NCBI GenBank assembly: GCA_031267135.1
Contig: JAIRZQ010000098.1
Coordinates: 1-49,194, forward strand
Reading direction: 5' to 3'
Length of the DNA stretch: 49,194 nt
Source of the DNA: Prevotellaceae bacterium
GTDB taxonomy: Bacteria; Bacteroidota; Bacteroidia; Bacteroidales; UBA932
Positions 17,796 to 26,949 of this stretch are shown here, in pieces (the first letter of the stretch is position 1; each line of letters starts with the position of its first letter). The position numbers were made by a program, and so were the translations under genes. The notes below the pieces were generated by a model. The model worked only from the letters and a program-made list of their open reading frames with translations, was not told the DNA's origin and ran no database searches.

Positions 17796-20700
17796 TTATT
17801 GTTTATAATTATAATCATATCGCTGTAAAATATTATTGTCATTATCTTTAATGAATTTCAAGCGATTTAATGCATCATATTCGTAATAAACGGTATTTCC
17901 GCTTGGGTTGGTTGCGGACAATCTGCCGACCAAAGGCATATATTTATAAACGGTAACTTGAGCATTAGGTAATTTTGTTCTTAAATTATTGATTAGAGAC
18001 CAGTCTGAACTTGTCGGCTCTGCCTTTGCTGCCAAAGTTTCTCTTTGACTGTCGCTGCTGTAATTCAATGCTGTTTTAGCCTCATCGTAAGTTGCGTTTT
18101 TAATTTCCGCTATCGGATACTGATGTTTGTAGCCCCAAAGATAAACGGTAGATATTTGATTTCCTTCGTGTTTCGCTTCAATAATATTGCCTTTGCTGTC
18201 ATATTTGTAACTAATTTCGGGCTTGAATTGCGAATAACTTGAGGACATGTCGGTTGTTTTTTCGTTAAACGAAACAATGCTGTATCCGTTATGATATATG
18301 TCATAATCCGAATAAATTCTGCTTGTATGAGTTAATTTCAATGTATAAGTACCCGGCTGTAACTCAATGCTGTCTATCCTGTCATAATTATAATAACCAC
18401 TCGTATTGAAACTTCCATAAACAGTACCTGTACCTTCCATACTATAACACACATTTCCATTACTGTCTTTAATCGTCATCATAAAATAACGCGGCATAAT
18501 ATTATTCCCATAATCCGGAGCCTGTTGAAAATGGGACTCTATTTTTATTTTCGATGTATTTTTTTTAACAATAAAACTTGTTTCAACACCGCCAACATCC
18601 GATGGCACTACATCTGTTGCCAACATCACATAAGCATTGTGATAATTAATTGGATACAAACTGCCTAAAGTGCTTGATCCCGTTTTGGGCAATAAATAAA
18701 TCTTTTCAGGTTTGAAAATTCCCGAATTTGCCGCCGTTTCGTTAAACTTGCAATATTCGGCATCAATAACTTTTCCATTTTCCAGATACGAAACCTTTTC
18801 CACATAATTATCCAGCATATTTTTTGTCGTCATCTTACGCAAAACGGCAGTATCCGCTCCTTCTGTAATTTCAAAGGGATATACCAGCTTTGTCGTCTGC
18901 TTTTTGCCATCGCTGCCCAAAACGCTTGTTGATGATAAAAGATTATTAGAGTTGTATTGGTATATAACTTGTTGTTGTACATTATTTTTATCTATTATAT
19001 TTTGGCAAGTTAATAAACAGGGTATTAAATATATTTTATAGGAAGAACGTCCTCTTGCAACAGACCGTACAGAAATATTATATTTGCTTTTTGCAAGATG
19101 AATATTATAAGTATTATATTTTTGCAAAACTAAACAACCTGAACTGTTGTATGTTTTTTCACTTAATAACTTTCCTCTGAATGAAGACATATCATTTGTT
19201 TTGTACAAACCAATTTTTTCTATTTGAGCAATAGTATTCAAAGTAGAAACTGCTGACATTAGTTTTGATTCGTAAGTTATATCTTCTCCATTAGGAACAT
19301 CATTGAATGATGAAAAATGGGAAACCAGACAGCTATTATCAGTGTAATTTTCTATAACATCACTGTATCCTACATGATATTCTTCTAAAATGTCATTTGT
19401 TGAGTAACTATTACTGCTAATATCTGTTACTGTGTTTTCTATTAAATAATTACAATTAATAGATTGATTATTTGTCCATTTAGGTTCCATCCTGTAATAA
19501 GTGACTTTTTCCTGAGTTCTGTATTTAGGAACAACTCCTATAATACCACTTTCTTTGTTAGTTTCATAGTTTTTATACATATAAGTCCTTTCATTAAAAT
19601 ATTGTTGTGAAATATGATCATAATCTCTTAGTTTTTGAACTCTCGCACCTCCACAAGGAATACTTTCGGCAACAGAGTCTATAGCTAAACTTACTTCATT
19701 CATACTGCGTGTTAAATATTTACGATATCTATTATGTTCGTAAAAAATTTCTGTTATACCACCCGTAGGATAAGTAATTCTTTTTAGAAGTCCAACATTA
19801 CATACATTGGTATTTACTTGTTTTTTTGTATCAATATTATAGCAGTAATTAGCAACACTGGAAGCACCACTTTCAGTAAGAGAAACATCGTAGCCACCGT
19901 TCCAGAATCCCCAATGATCTGTTGATATTGTTAATGGATTGGGTAGTATTGTATTCAAATTATATTCAAATTTATATATTTTATCTTTTAAAAATACAGA
20001 ATCTAAAAAAAAATAGTTTCCTGAATATTTATAACTAAATAAGATACTTTTAATTATATTTGAATTATATTTATACTTAATAGATGATAAATATAATGAA
20101 TAGTCGTTAGTATCATAAAACCCAACAGAGTTGAGGTTAATATCAAATTCTATTTCTGTTCCATTATCTACAATAATTTTTTTGATGACAGGAGTATATA
20201 TATTATCTTCCATTATCAGCTTTTTTGCTGTTAATGCAGTACTATAAGGGTTAATAACATCACAGTCTGTTCCTCCTCCCGCATTTTTTATAAAAAATTC
20301 ATTATATGCATATACAAAACTATTATATTTATTTTTTTGTAAAACAGATAAATAATTAAAATTTACTTCTCTACCGTTGGGGCTTCTGATTGATTTTAAG
20401 TACCAAGCAGTAATAAATCTTGGCATTATTTTGACGGCTTTGTCTGGATTATTTGGAATGCAATATTCTAAATAATTGGTATTGCCCCCAAAATTATATA
20501 TGTATCCATCTGGAGTTGTGATTGTTATTGAAGAGCTTATTGGAGCAGAAGATGTATTGTACTCTTGTATGGAAATACCACTTATGTCAATCTTATAACC
20601 CTGTCCGCATAGAGAAATTGGAATACCTTGATTTCCTATAATAAAACTTCCTGAATGTTTACCAAAAGAAAATCTAAAAATATCTGGTTCAAAATCATGC

Positions 20701-21254
20701 TTAAAATCTCCTCTCATGTAAGGAGTGTTATTTCCTCCTGTATTTTCTGCCATTTTAAAGTGCATAAGATCAGCTTCCGAGTATTGGACAAAAGTATTAT
20801 TTTTAATAGGCACAAGTATACCATCTACTATGTAATCTATCACATCTGAGTTTTTATATTTCCCTTTATTATCATCGGGACTTCCCATGACAGACCTTGT
20901 TATTACTCCCCCATAATTAAGTATCCAATTATTTCCTACAAATGATGGACGTTTTGCAGGGACAAAACCATTTGAAATATATTTTAACGACATGCAAAGA
21001 TCAAAATCTTTATCATCATATTCATCTATAGGAATTTCAAAATCTAATAAACCATTATATAAGTTGGTAGATAAGTTACCATACTTAATAAAATCACTAA
21101 CATTCGGAGTGGATATTCCTAAATTTTGAGGAGAATAATAATAGCTATGAAATTCAGGTAATACAGCTATTTCTTGCCCTAACATTTTATTCACTGTAAT
21201 TGCAAATATAAAAAATAGAATTATTATTGCAGAATGATTTGAAATATTTTTCAT
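17796..21254 (-). CDS. YD/RHS-repeat secreted protein, N-terminal partner of the Rhs pair
   Basis: A 1152-residue protein with a signal peptide (first ~26 residues, ending KMLGQ). The first 900 residues are beta-rich, with segments common to large Bacteroidota wall-shell proteins (YGGVITRSVMG, GDFKHDFEPDIFRFSFG, RITYPTGGITEIFYEHN, GGARVQKLRDYDH). YD repeats appear only near the end (SYKYDSKGNIIEAKHEG, YYEYDALNRLKFIKDNDN). In Bacteroidota such a protein is often encoded immediately before a DUF6443/RHS-core protein, as here (10-base gap), and may form the other half of the Rhs cocoon; that is inference. The 19-21 kb part is markedly AT-richer than the efflux genes around it. It ends without a toxin domain. 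Confidence 0.78.
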   Translation of the reverse strand: MKNISNHSAIIILFFIFAITVNKMLGQEIAVLPEFHSYYYSPQNLGISTPNVSDFIKYGNLSTNLYNGLLDFEIPIDEYDDKDFDLCMSLKYISNGFVPAKRPSFVGNNWILNYGGVITRSVMGSPDDNKGKYKNSDVIDYIVDGILVPIKNNTFVQYSEADLMHFKMAENTGGNNTPYMRGDFKHDFEPDIFRFSFGKHSGSFIIGNQGIPISLCGQGYKIDISGISIQEYNTSSAPISSSITITTPDGYIYNFGGNTNYLEYCIPNNPDKAVKIMPRFITAWYLKSIRSPNGREVNFNYLSVLQKNKYNSFVYAYNEFFIKNAGGGTDCDVINPYSTALTAKKLIMEDNIYTPVIKKIIVDNGTEIEFDINLNSVGFYDTNDYSLYLSSIKYKYNSNIIKSILFSYKYSGNYFFLDSVFLKDKIYKFEYNLNTILPNPLTISTDHWGFWNGGYDVSLTESGASSVANYCYNIDTKKQVNTNVCNVGLLKRITYPTGGITEIFYEHNRYRKYLTRSMNEVSLAIDSVAESIPCGGARVQKLRDYDHISQQYFNERTYMYKNYETNKESGIIGVVPKYRTQEKVTYYRMEPKWTNNQSINCNYLIENTVTDISSNSYSTNDILEEYHVGYSDVIENYTDNSCLVSHFSSFNDVPNGEDITYESKLMSAVSTLNTIAQIEKIGLYKTNDMSSFRGKLLSEKTYNSSGCLVLQKYNTYNIHLAKSKYNISVRSVARGRSSYKIYLIPCLLTCQNIIDKNNVQQQVIYQYNSNNLLSSTSVLGSDGKKQTTKLVYPFEITEGADTAVLRKMTTKNMLDNYVEKVSYLENGKVIDAEYCKFNETAANSGIFKPEKIYLLPKTGSSTLGSLYPINYHNAYVMLATDVVPSDVGGVETSFIVKKNTSKIKIESHFQQAPDYGNNIMPRYFMMTIKDSNGNVCYSMEGTGTVYGSFNTSGYYNYDRIDSIELQPGTYTLKLTHTSRIYSDYDIYHNGYSIVSFNEKTTDMSSSYSQFKPEISYKYDSKGNIIEAKHEGNQISTVYLWGYKHQYPIAEIKNATYDEAKTALNYSSDSQRETLAAKAEPTSSDWSLINNLRTKLPNAQVTVYKYMPLVGRLSATNPSGNTVYYEYDALNRLKFIKDNDNNILQRYDYNYKQ

Positions 21255-21324
21255 CTTTATAGTATTAGATTATTATTTAATGAAAGTTAATAAAATTTAT
21301 CTGTTTATACATTACTTCACATTT

Positions 21325-22683
21325 TTATTCGGCAATTGTTTCGCGTCCGAGAGTTTTGTACAGGTCGGCTTTTGCAGTGAGGTAATTATATATCGACTGA
21401 TTATATACAAGTTCGGCCTGTGTCAGAGCGATTTCGCTGTCATTGACTTCAAGAATCGTTCCGGCTCCTACTTCATAACGTTTTACGGCTATTGTTCTGC
21501 CCTTTTCCGCCTGATTTATGCTTTCTCTGTCGGATATTACCTGTTCGACGCTTGTCGACATGCTGTTCAGATAGCTCTGCACAAGCATGCTCAACTGGCG
21601 TTCGGCATTCAGGCGAGTGTCTTCCATTTGCTGAATCTGTATCTTTATCTGTTTTGTTTTTTTGTTTGTCGTAGCATTAAACAAAGGAATGTTCAAATTC
21701 AGTCCGAGTGTTGAATACGGAAACCACTTGTAATGAAAAACCCTGAAATCGTTGTTCAGCGATGTGTACGTATATCCGAATGACGCCGAAAGCGTAGGAA
21801 GATAATTTGTACGCTGAATGCTCAACTGTTTTTTCAGCATTTCGGTATTCAAATCCAATTGTTTGATGTCGCTGTTTTGTTCAAGATTTGAAGCGTTTGC
21901 CTGAATCTGCCGTGTAAACATTCCGCGTTCGTGGTCTTTCAGGTTGCCTTCTATTGCAATTTCAGTACCCGGATCTATTCCCATTAGCACTTTAAGCTGC
22001 AGCATGGCTAAATTAATTCCGTTTGCAGCGCTTACGACATTAGGCTTTATGGAACGCATCTGCACATCAGCGCGTATTTTGTCATATTCGCTTACCAAGC
22101 CCTGTTGGTATTTGGCATCTATGTTTTTATAATTTTCTTCGGCATTTTTGTAACTTTTTTCAAGAACAGCATAACTGTCCTGAGCCAAAAGCAGCTGATA
22201 ATACGCTTTTGCAACCTGATTTATTAAATCCAGACGCGATGCATGAGCTTTTTCCTTTGCCAGTTCAATATCGACTTTGGTAATATTAATGGTTTTATAT
22301 AATGACGGAGCAAATACAGGCAGGCTTATCTGAATTCCTCCCGAATAACTGTTGTCGCTGCCCATCTGAATTTCCTGTGACTGTCCGCCGAAATCCATAA
22401 CCATGGTTTGTTTTTTGATGGCTCGCGAATATGTTGCTATGGCGCTTGCCTGAGGAAACAATCCTGCATAGATTTCCTTATTTGCCGCTTTTTTCAGTTC
22501 GATATCCTTGTCGGCAATCCTGATTACGGGATTTTCGCTTTGCGCAATTTCCAGTGCCTGTTTTAATGTGATTTTCAATATGCTGTCGTTTGCGCTCTGT
22601 GAATGCTGAGCGTAAACGTTTGCCGATATTGTAAAGCCAAGCATTAATACTAAAATTTTCTTTGTTGTTGAAATATTTCTCAT
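21325..22683 (-). CDS. TolC-family outer membrane efflux channel
   Basis: Outer-membrane and periplasmic tunnel for the RND pump, 452 residues. The signal peptide ends NVYAQ. Two OEP repeats are visible: the first begins LTLKQALEIAQSENPVIRIADKDIELKKA and the second around SDIKQLDLNTEMLKKQLSIQRTNYLPTLSASFGYTY. Each has long helices (ELAKEKAHASRLDLINQVAKAYYQLLLAQ) and paired barrel strands, with the C-terminal helix ALTQAELVYNQSIYNYLTAKADLYKTLG. It is the second gene of the tetR-led operon. The adaptor that would normally follow is displaced 8.3 kb by the Rhs cassette. Confidence 0.92.
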   Translation of the reverse strand: MRNISTTKKILVLMLGFTISANVYAQHSQSANDSILKITLKQALEIAQSENPVIRIADKDIELKKAANKEIYAGLFPQASAIATYSRAIKKQTMVMDFGGQSQEIQMGSDNSYSGGIQISLPVFAPSLYKTINITKVDIELAKEKAHASRLDLINQVAKAYYQLLLAQDSYAVLEKSYKNAEENYKNIDAKYQQGLVSEYDKIRADVQMRSIKPNVVSAANGINLAMLQLKVLMGIDPGTEIAIEGNLKDHERGMFTRQIQANASNLEQNSDIKQLDLNTEMLKKQLSIQRTNYLPTLSASFGYTYTSLNNDFRVFHYKWFPYSTLGLNLNIPLFNATTNKKTKQIKIQIQQMEDTRLNAERQLSMLVQSYLNSMSTSVEQVISDRESINQAEKGRTIAVKRYEVGAGTILEVNDSEIALTQAELVYNQSIYNYLTAKADLYKTLGRETIAE

Positions 22684-22795
22684 TATTTATTGTTTTAACT
22701 CTGTAATTTATAAATTCATTTTATTTGGAGCAATATTAACCCTGTAATTATGAAAACAGTTGAGCATGGAAAATATTTTAAAATATACGTTAATT

Positions 22796-23413
22796 TTATA
22801 TGTATGCATTATTTTCCAATACAAAATTTTCTATTTCCTTTAATCCTTTTTCCGTTGATATTCCTCTGCAAAAACTGATGATAATGGTTTTAAAAATTTC
22901 ACGCGGATGAAACTGCTGTAAAGTTTTCATACCGTCGAGTCCTTCGATTTGGGCAAAAAATAAAGCTGATACCAGATCAAGATTTAAATCATTTCGTACG
23001 GTTTGCTGTTCTACGCCTTTTTCAAGATGCTTTGCCATAAACGATAAATACTTCTCTGTGTATTCCTTGTGTTTTTCAGCTACTTTGGGATAAAACTTTT
23101 TCAAATCAATAGAAAAACATTCGTTTGCCTTAGTCGATATTTCGTTTTTAGTTTCTTCTGCTACATATTTCAGAATATTCAAAATGCCGATAATGCAACT
23201 TGGCGTTGTGTCAGTAATTTGTTTAACAACATTTCGATGCTTAAACCACATGCTTTCGAGCAATTTTTCGAGCAAATCTTCTTTATTGGCAAACATTTCA
23301 TACAATGTGCGTTTTGATATTCCTGCTTCTGCGGCAATTTCATCCATTGTTACCGAGCGTATTCCGCGTTGCAGAAACAGACTGCGCGCTATATTTATAA
23401 TTTTGTTGTGCAT
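22796..23413 (-). CDS. TetR/AcrR-family regulator of the efflux operon
   Basis: A 205-residue DNA-binding repressor. The N-terminal helix-turn-helix is clear (SVTMDEIAAEAGISKRTLYE, residues ~20-39, then MFANKEDLLEKLL), followed by an all-helical ligand-binding and dimerisation domain. It leads the leftward tetR-tolC-(Rhs)-adaptor-RND-PII unit. A canonical promoter just upstream overlaps inverted repeats, so it very probably represses its own operon and is released by a pump substrate. The inducer cannot be predicted. About 110 AT-rich bases separate it from tolC. Confidence 0.9.
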   Translation of the reverse strand: MHNKIINIARSLFLQRGIRSVTMDEIAAEAGISKRTLYEMFANKEDLLEKLLESMWFKHRNVVKQITDTTPSCIIGILNILKYVAEETKNEISTKANECFSIDLKKFYPKVAEKHKEYTEKYLSFMAKHLEKGVEQQTVRNDLNLDLVSALFFAQIEGLDGMKTLQQFHPREIFKTIIISFCRGISTEKGLKEIENFVLENNAYI

Positions 23414-23461
23414 TTATATCTGTTTATTACTTATTCCTATTTACTGTTTTGTTATTTCGAG

Positions 23462-23504
23462 TGCAAAAGTACATAAAACTTTCAAAACCGCAAAAGTTTT
23501 TGCA
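23462..23504 (-). promoter_or_regulatory. tetR-tolC promoter with overlapping dyad operators
   Basis: On the reverse strand, -33 TTTG (23494-23491), a 19-base spacer and -7 TACTTTTG (23471-23464) make a textbook Bacteroidota promoter about 50 bases before the TetR start. Two dyads cover it: AAAACTTT/AAAGTTTT (23475-23482 and 23493-23500) and TGCAAAA/TTTTGCA ending at 23504. They are the likely TetR binding sites. Confidence 0.7.
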
Positions 23505-23608
23505 GTTTTAATGTAAATTAACGATAAACGCTATTTCGGATGATGCAGCAAAAAATATTTTTCTTTTCAATTTCAAGCTTTTAGACGTTTTTTGTCGAAT
23601 CATGATCT

Positions 23609-23788
23609 TTAATACGCAACTTCGAGTATTGAATGCAACTTTTTTTGAAGCAGCTGTCTATAGTGCCTCAAAGTTAAGTAATTTTCTTGAACGTTTGTTA
23701 AATTTGATTGAAAAGATTTGATGTCGTCATTAATATTATTAAAACTTTGCTGTTTAGGAACGTACTGCCGCACAAGTTCATTACATAA
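23609..23788 (-). pseudogene. Relic of an IS30-family transposase C-terminus
   Basis: The reverse strand reads 59 codons to a stop with no start: NELVRQYVPKQQSFNNIN, then DDIKSFQSNL and a diverged tail. This resembles the IS30 transposase ending 'NGLxRQYFPKxxxFxxIT..I..IQ.KLNNRPRK', including the Arg-Gln-Tyr-x-Pro-Lys block. The NNRPRK motif and everything upstream are gone, and the tail is extended out of family. No IS ends are visible nearby. The rest of 23.5-24.4 kb shows no intact gene. Confidence 0.55.
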
Positions 23789-23956
23789 TTTCTAATTGAA
23801 ACGGCAAAGGTATAAAATATCGGGTAAACCAAGTTCGCAAACAGCAAACACTAAAACAGCATGAGTAAAAAGTCACAAACAGTCAATTCCGATTTACAAC
23901 TGCGACCTATAGAAATGCCGCCTGCAACGTTTCTGTTTTTAATAAATAATTTATTC

Positions 23957-23972
23957 CATTTTTAAGGAACAA
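23957..23972 (-). repeat. Half copy of the TIR sequence shared with the 652-bp element
   Basis: Reverse strand TTGTTCCTTAAAAA matches the GTTGCTCCTTAAAAAG end with one change. There is no partner end nearby. Confidence 0.45.
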
Positions 23973-24129
23973 TTAAATTTAGAATTTCTTTTCAGCTTCC
24001 ACCCGTAACGGCAAAATTACGTATGTACTTAGCGAGCACAACCTTTTCAAAGTAACCAATCACAGGTAGAGTAGTATCACGCGCTCCGTAAAAACAAAAT
24101 CGCTCCCGAAATGCGTGTTGCATTTGGGG

Positions 24130-24149
24130 ATTCCGGCGAAAGCCGGAAT
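24130..24149. repeat. REP-like palindrome
   Basis: ATTCCGGC-GAAA-GCCGGAAT has perfect 8-base arms with a GAAA tetraloop. This is a common intergenic repeat type in bacteria. A short reading frame over it (23992-24201) is explained by the repeat. Confidence 0.7.
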
Positions 24150-24379
24150 GACGGTTCAATTCTGGTCGCTCAAATCCGGGATTAATATCCTGTATGCCCA
24201 CACGATTAGTTACAGAGCTATAAAATTACATAATAAAAGCAGTAAAAAGCCGTATGTCAACGGCAAATTTATGCACGGTTTTTAAAATATTTTGTGTTCC
24301 CGGTTGTTTTAAATTATAAAAGCTCTGAAAAAAATGAATAAATTATTGTAAAATTAACACGTAAAGTCATTATTTTTTG

Positions 24380-24387
24380 TAACTTTG
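24380..24387 (+). promoter_or_regulatory. -7 element of a probable antiporter promoter
   Basis: TAACTTTG fits TAnnTTTG. The predicted transcript would have a leader of about 230 bases before the antiporter ATG at 24625. No well-spaced -33 element is seen. Confidence 0.4.
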
Positions 24388-24398
24388 GCAGTTGTTTT

Positions 24399-24443
24399 GC
24401 AGGATGACTGCCGTATTCTTACAAAATGCAATCCTGCGAATAC
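24399..24443 (+). promoter_or_regulatory. Two interleaved helices and a 26-codon frame in the antiporter leader
   Basis: GCAGGAT (24399-24405) can pair with ATCCTGC (24431-24437), and GTATTC (24413-24418) with GAATAC (24438-24443). The pairs cross, so they are alternatives or a strained pseudoknot. An ATG at 24404 opens 26 codons to a stop at 24484, overlapping both helices. Leader-based control is inference. Confidence 0.35.
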
Positions 24444-24624
24444 AGCGCTTGCTTTTCGATGCGACAGTAAAAATGTACGACTGAACATGGCTGCTGTTAA
24501 TTTCGACAAATATGATTTATTGCAATACGTATAAAATTCAACAAATATATTCGTTGTGGAACAAAATATATTATGTAAACCGTAAGAAATGAAAATTAAA
24601 ATTTAATAATAAAAATATATAATA

Positions 24625-26364
24625 ATGACACATTTGCCTATTTTGGTACACGACCTTGTATTAATACTGATAACAGCCGGAGTTGTTGTTATTCTGTTCA
24701 AATGGCTGAAGCAGCCCGTTGTGCTGGGTTATATTGTTGCCGGATTTCTGGTAGGTCCTCACATGAACCTGCTGCCTACCGTTGTTGACAATGCAAGTAT
24801 TGACACATGGTCTGAAATAGGAATTATTTTCCTGCTGTTTTCTTTGGGATTGGAATTCAGATACAAGAAGCTGCTCGAAGTCGGAACTTCGGCATTCATT
24901 GCCACAATAGTAAACATGGCGCTGATGATAAGCATAGGCTATCTGGCAGGATATTTACTGGGCTGGACGGGTATCGAATGTCTGTTTCTCGGCGGAATGC
25001 TGTCGATGGCATCAACAACAATAATAATAAAGGCGTTTGCCGATATGAACAAGCAGACTCAACGCTTTGCTAACATAGTGTTTGCCATTCTGATTATCGA
25101 AGATATTGCCGCTATTTTGATGATGGTGCTGTTTTCAACCATTGCAGCCAGCCGAACCATTGAGGAAATGCAGTTTGTTGAATCGGTGCTGTATCTTATA
25201 TTTTTTATTGTTATATGGTTTGTTGTCGGCATTTACATTATACCGACAGTATTCAAGCGCATAAAAAAATACCTGAACGATGAAACGCTGATAATTGTTT
25301 CGGTAGGATTATGCCTGGGCATGGTCAGTATTGCGCATACGGTTGGATTTTCGGCTGCTCTTGGCGCGTTCATAATGGGTTCCATTCTGGCTGAAACAGC
25401 CGAAGCAAAACGCATAGAGCATTTATTGCGACCGCTTAAAAATCTGTTCGGCGCCGTATTTTTTGTTTCCGTTGGCATGATGATTGTTCCAAGCCTGATA
25501 TTGGCGCACATATTGCCGATATTAATCCTTACCGCAATAGTGCTTGTATTTCGACCGGTATTCGTACTGATAGGCGTGCTGGCTTCGGGCGAAAGCCTGA
25601 AAGTGGCAATACAGGCAGGGTTCAGCCTGGCGCAAATAGGCGAATTTTCGTTTATAATAGCTACAATGGGAATGCAGTTGGGCGTTATAGGCGAATTTGT
25701 ATATCCGGTTATAGTCGCCGTATCGGTAATCACAACGTTTACAACGCCGTACGGAATCAAATATTCCGAAACAATTTATAACAGAACCGTGAAAATAATA
25801 CCCCAAAAATGGAACAGGCTCATAACGGGACGCGCAGAAAGCAGGCGTAAAAAAATAAATATTCCAAACGACTGGGGCAGACTGGCGAAGATACTGTTTG
25901 TGCCTATTTTCATATATTTTATGCTGGCAATTGCGGTAATACTGCTTTCGAGAATGTATTTGCTTCCGCTGATTACGGATCAAATTCCTGCCACAGGCGG
26001 GATTATTGCATTTGCGGTAATCACCGTTCTGCTGATGTCGCCTTTTTTATACGGAATAATAAGAATACGCTACTCGGCAAGGTTTCTGTACATACGTATT
26101 TTGAAAAGAAGCAATCATTTCAGCAAGCTTGCACTGTTGCTGCTAAGTCTTCTTCGTACAGTGATGTGCATATCGCTGATGCTTTATGTACTGATACCGC
26201 TTTTCCCGCATGTCAAAGTCATTTTAATAATTATTTCAATAATTGTTCTTATGCTTATCGGTATTACTCCGCGCTACGAACTGCAAGCAAAAAAACTTGA
26301 AAGCCAATTTCTCGGAAATCTCAACAACAAAGATGATTTCGACGAGTATGGCAGCGAGCATTGA
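24625..26364 (+). CDS. CPA2-family cation:proton antiporter (KefB-like)
   Basis: Inner-membrane monovalent cation/H+ exchanger, 579 residues. The first ~380 residues form the Na_H_Exchanger domain with about 12 membrane segments. Recognisable blocks are GYIVAGFLVGPHM, FLLFSLGLEFRYKKL, SMASTTIIIKAFADMN, IIEDIAAILMMVLFS (the conserved Asp pair region) and SAALGAFIMGSILAET. After a short basic stretch (RAESRRKKINIP) there are about four more hydrophobic segments. There is no RCK/TrkA-N nucleotide-binding domain, unlike E. coli KefB/KefC, so gating by NAD or glutathione is not expected. A role in pH or potassium balance is inferred. It stands alone between repeat-rich gaps. Confidence 0.85.
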   Translation: MTHLPILVHDLVLILITAGVVVILFKWLKQPVVLGYIVAGFLVGPHMNLLPTVVDNASIDTWSEIGIIFLLFSLGLEFRYKKLLEVGTSAFIATIVNMALMISIGYLAGYLLGWTGIECLFLGGMLSMASTTIIIKAFADMNKQTQRFANIVFAILIIEDIAAILMMVLFSTIAASRTIEEMQFVESVLYLIFFIVIWFVVGIYIIPTVFKRIKKYLNDETLIIVSVGLCLGMVSIAHTVGFSAALGAFIMGSILAETAEAKRIEHLLRPLKNLFGAVFFVSVGMMIVPSLILAHILPILILTAIVLVFRPVFVLIGVLASGESLKVAIQAGFSLAQIGEFSFIIATMGMQLGVIGEFVYPVIVAVSVITTFTTPYGIKYSETIYNRTVKIIPQKWNRLITGRAESRRKKINIPNDWGRLAKILFVPIFIYFMLAIAVILLSRMYLLPLITDQIPATGGIIAFAVITVLLMSPFLYGIIRIRYSARFLYIRILKRSNHFSKLALLLLSLLRTVMCISLMLYVLIPLFPHVKVILIIISIIVLMLIGITPRYELQAKKLESQFLGNLNNKDDFDEYGSEH

Positions 26365-26502
26365 CTGTTTTAATTTCTCGACAATATTACATTATAAATT
26401 ATTACGGCGCTTTGCGAGTAGTAACTAAATAGTTGCTAATCATGCATTTTCAAGTATGTTTTATATTGCCGTATTCAGGGATTATTTTTTTGAGCGCAAG
26501 CA

Positions 26503-26576
26503 CGTAAATTTCTATCCGCATGGAGGAAAATTTTCGCTTAGGAGAAAAATAATTTTTATATAGGAAGAAATTTACG
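26503..26576. repeat. Inverted repeat in the antiporter-era gap
   Basis: CGTAAATTTCT (26503-26513) and AGAAATTTACG (26566-26576) are exact complements enclosing purine-rich AGGAAAA/AGGAGAAAAA tracts. A third similar word (AAAGAAATTTATCG) follows at about 26586. There is no gene in 26365-26949. Confidence 0.5.
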
Positions 26577-26752
26577 CGCATCCGTAAAGAAATTTATCGA
26601 CATATAGAAAAAGAATAAAAGCTGATTGCGCGTGAAAATAATTTATTTCTGTCAGTCGGTTAAATCTTCCATTTAATACCTGAGTTTTGGATAAGAAAAA
26701 CTCAAAAAAGTAGCGAGTTCACTCTCTTCTATCCTTTCCTGATATTGTTATT

Positions 26753-26909
26753 TATGAACTCATGTTAGCACCATCTATCAGAGTTTCGCCGTCTTGAAAG
26801 GACGTAATCTTCATAACCGCAGGTCGGCGACCTACGGCGGTTAAACGACAAGGTTATGCTGCCTGAAAGGCAATGTAACTTTGACTGTAATGCGTAACAT
26901 GAGTTATGA
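26753..26909. repeat. ~155-bp folded intergenic element with 10-bp inverted ends
   Basis: ACTCATGTTA (26758-26767) and TAACATGAGT (26895-26904) form the outer pair, and CATAACC (26812-26818) / GGTTATG (26852-26858) a second. The core hairpin AACCGC-AGGTC / GACCT..GCGGTT lies at 26815-26842. The middle is clearly GC-richer than its flanks. It looks like a dispersed repeat or a structured RNA. Confidence 0.55.
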
Positions 26910-26949
26910 ATACAAAAATCTAAAACATTACAATTCCAATATCATGCAA

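Noticed and set aside
23992-24201. 69-residue minus-strand frame
   Set aside because: It is produced by the REP-like palindrome at 24130-24149 and has no start context.
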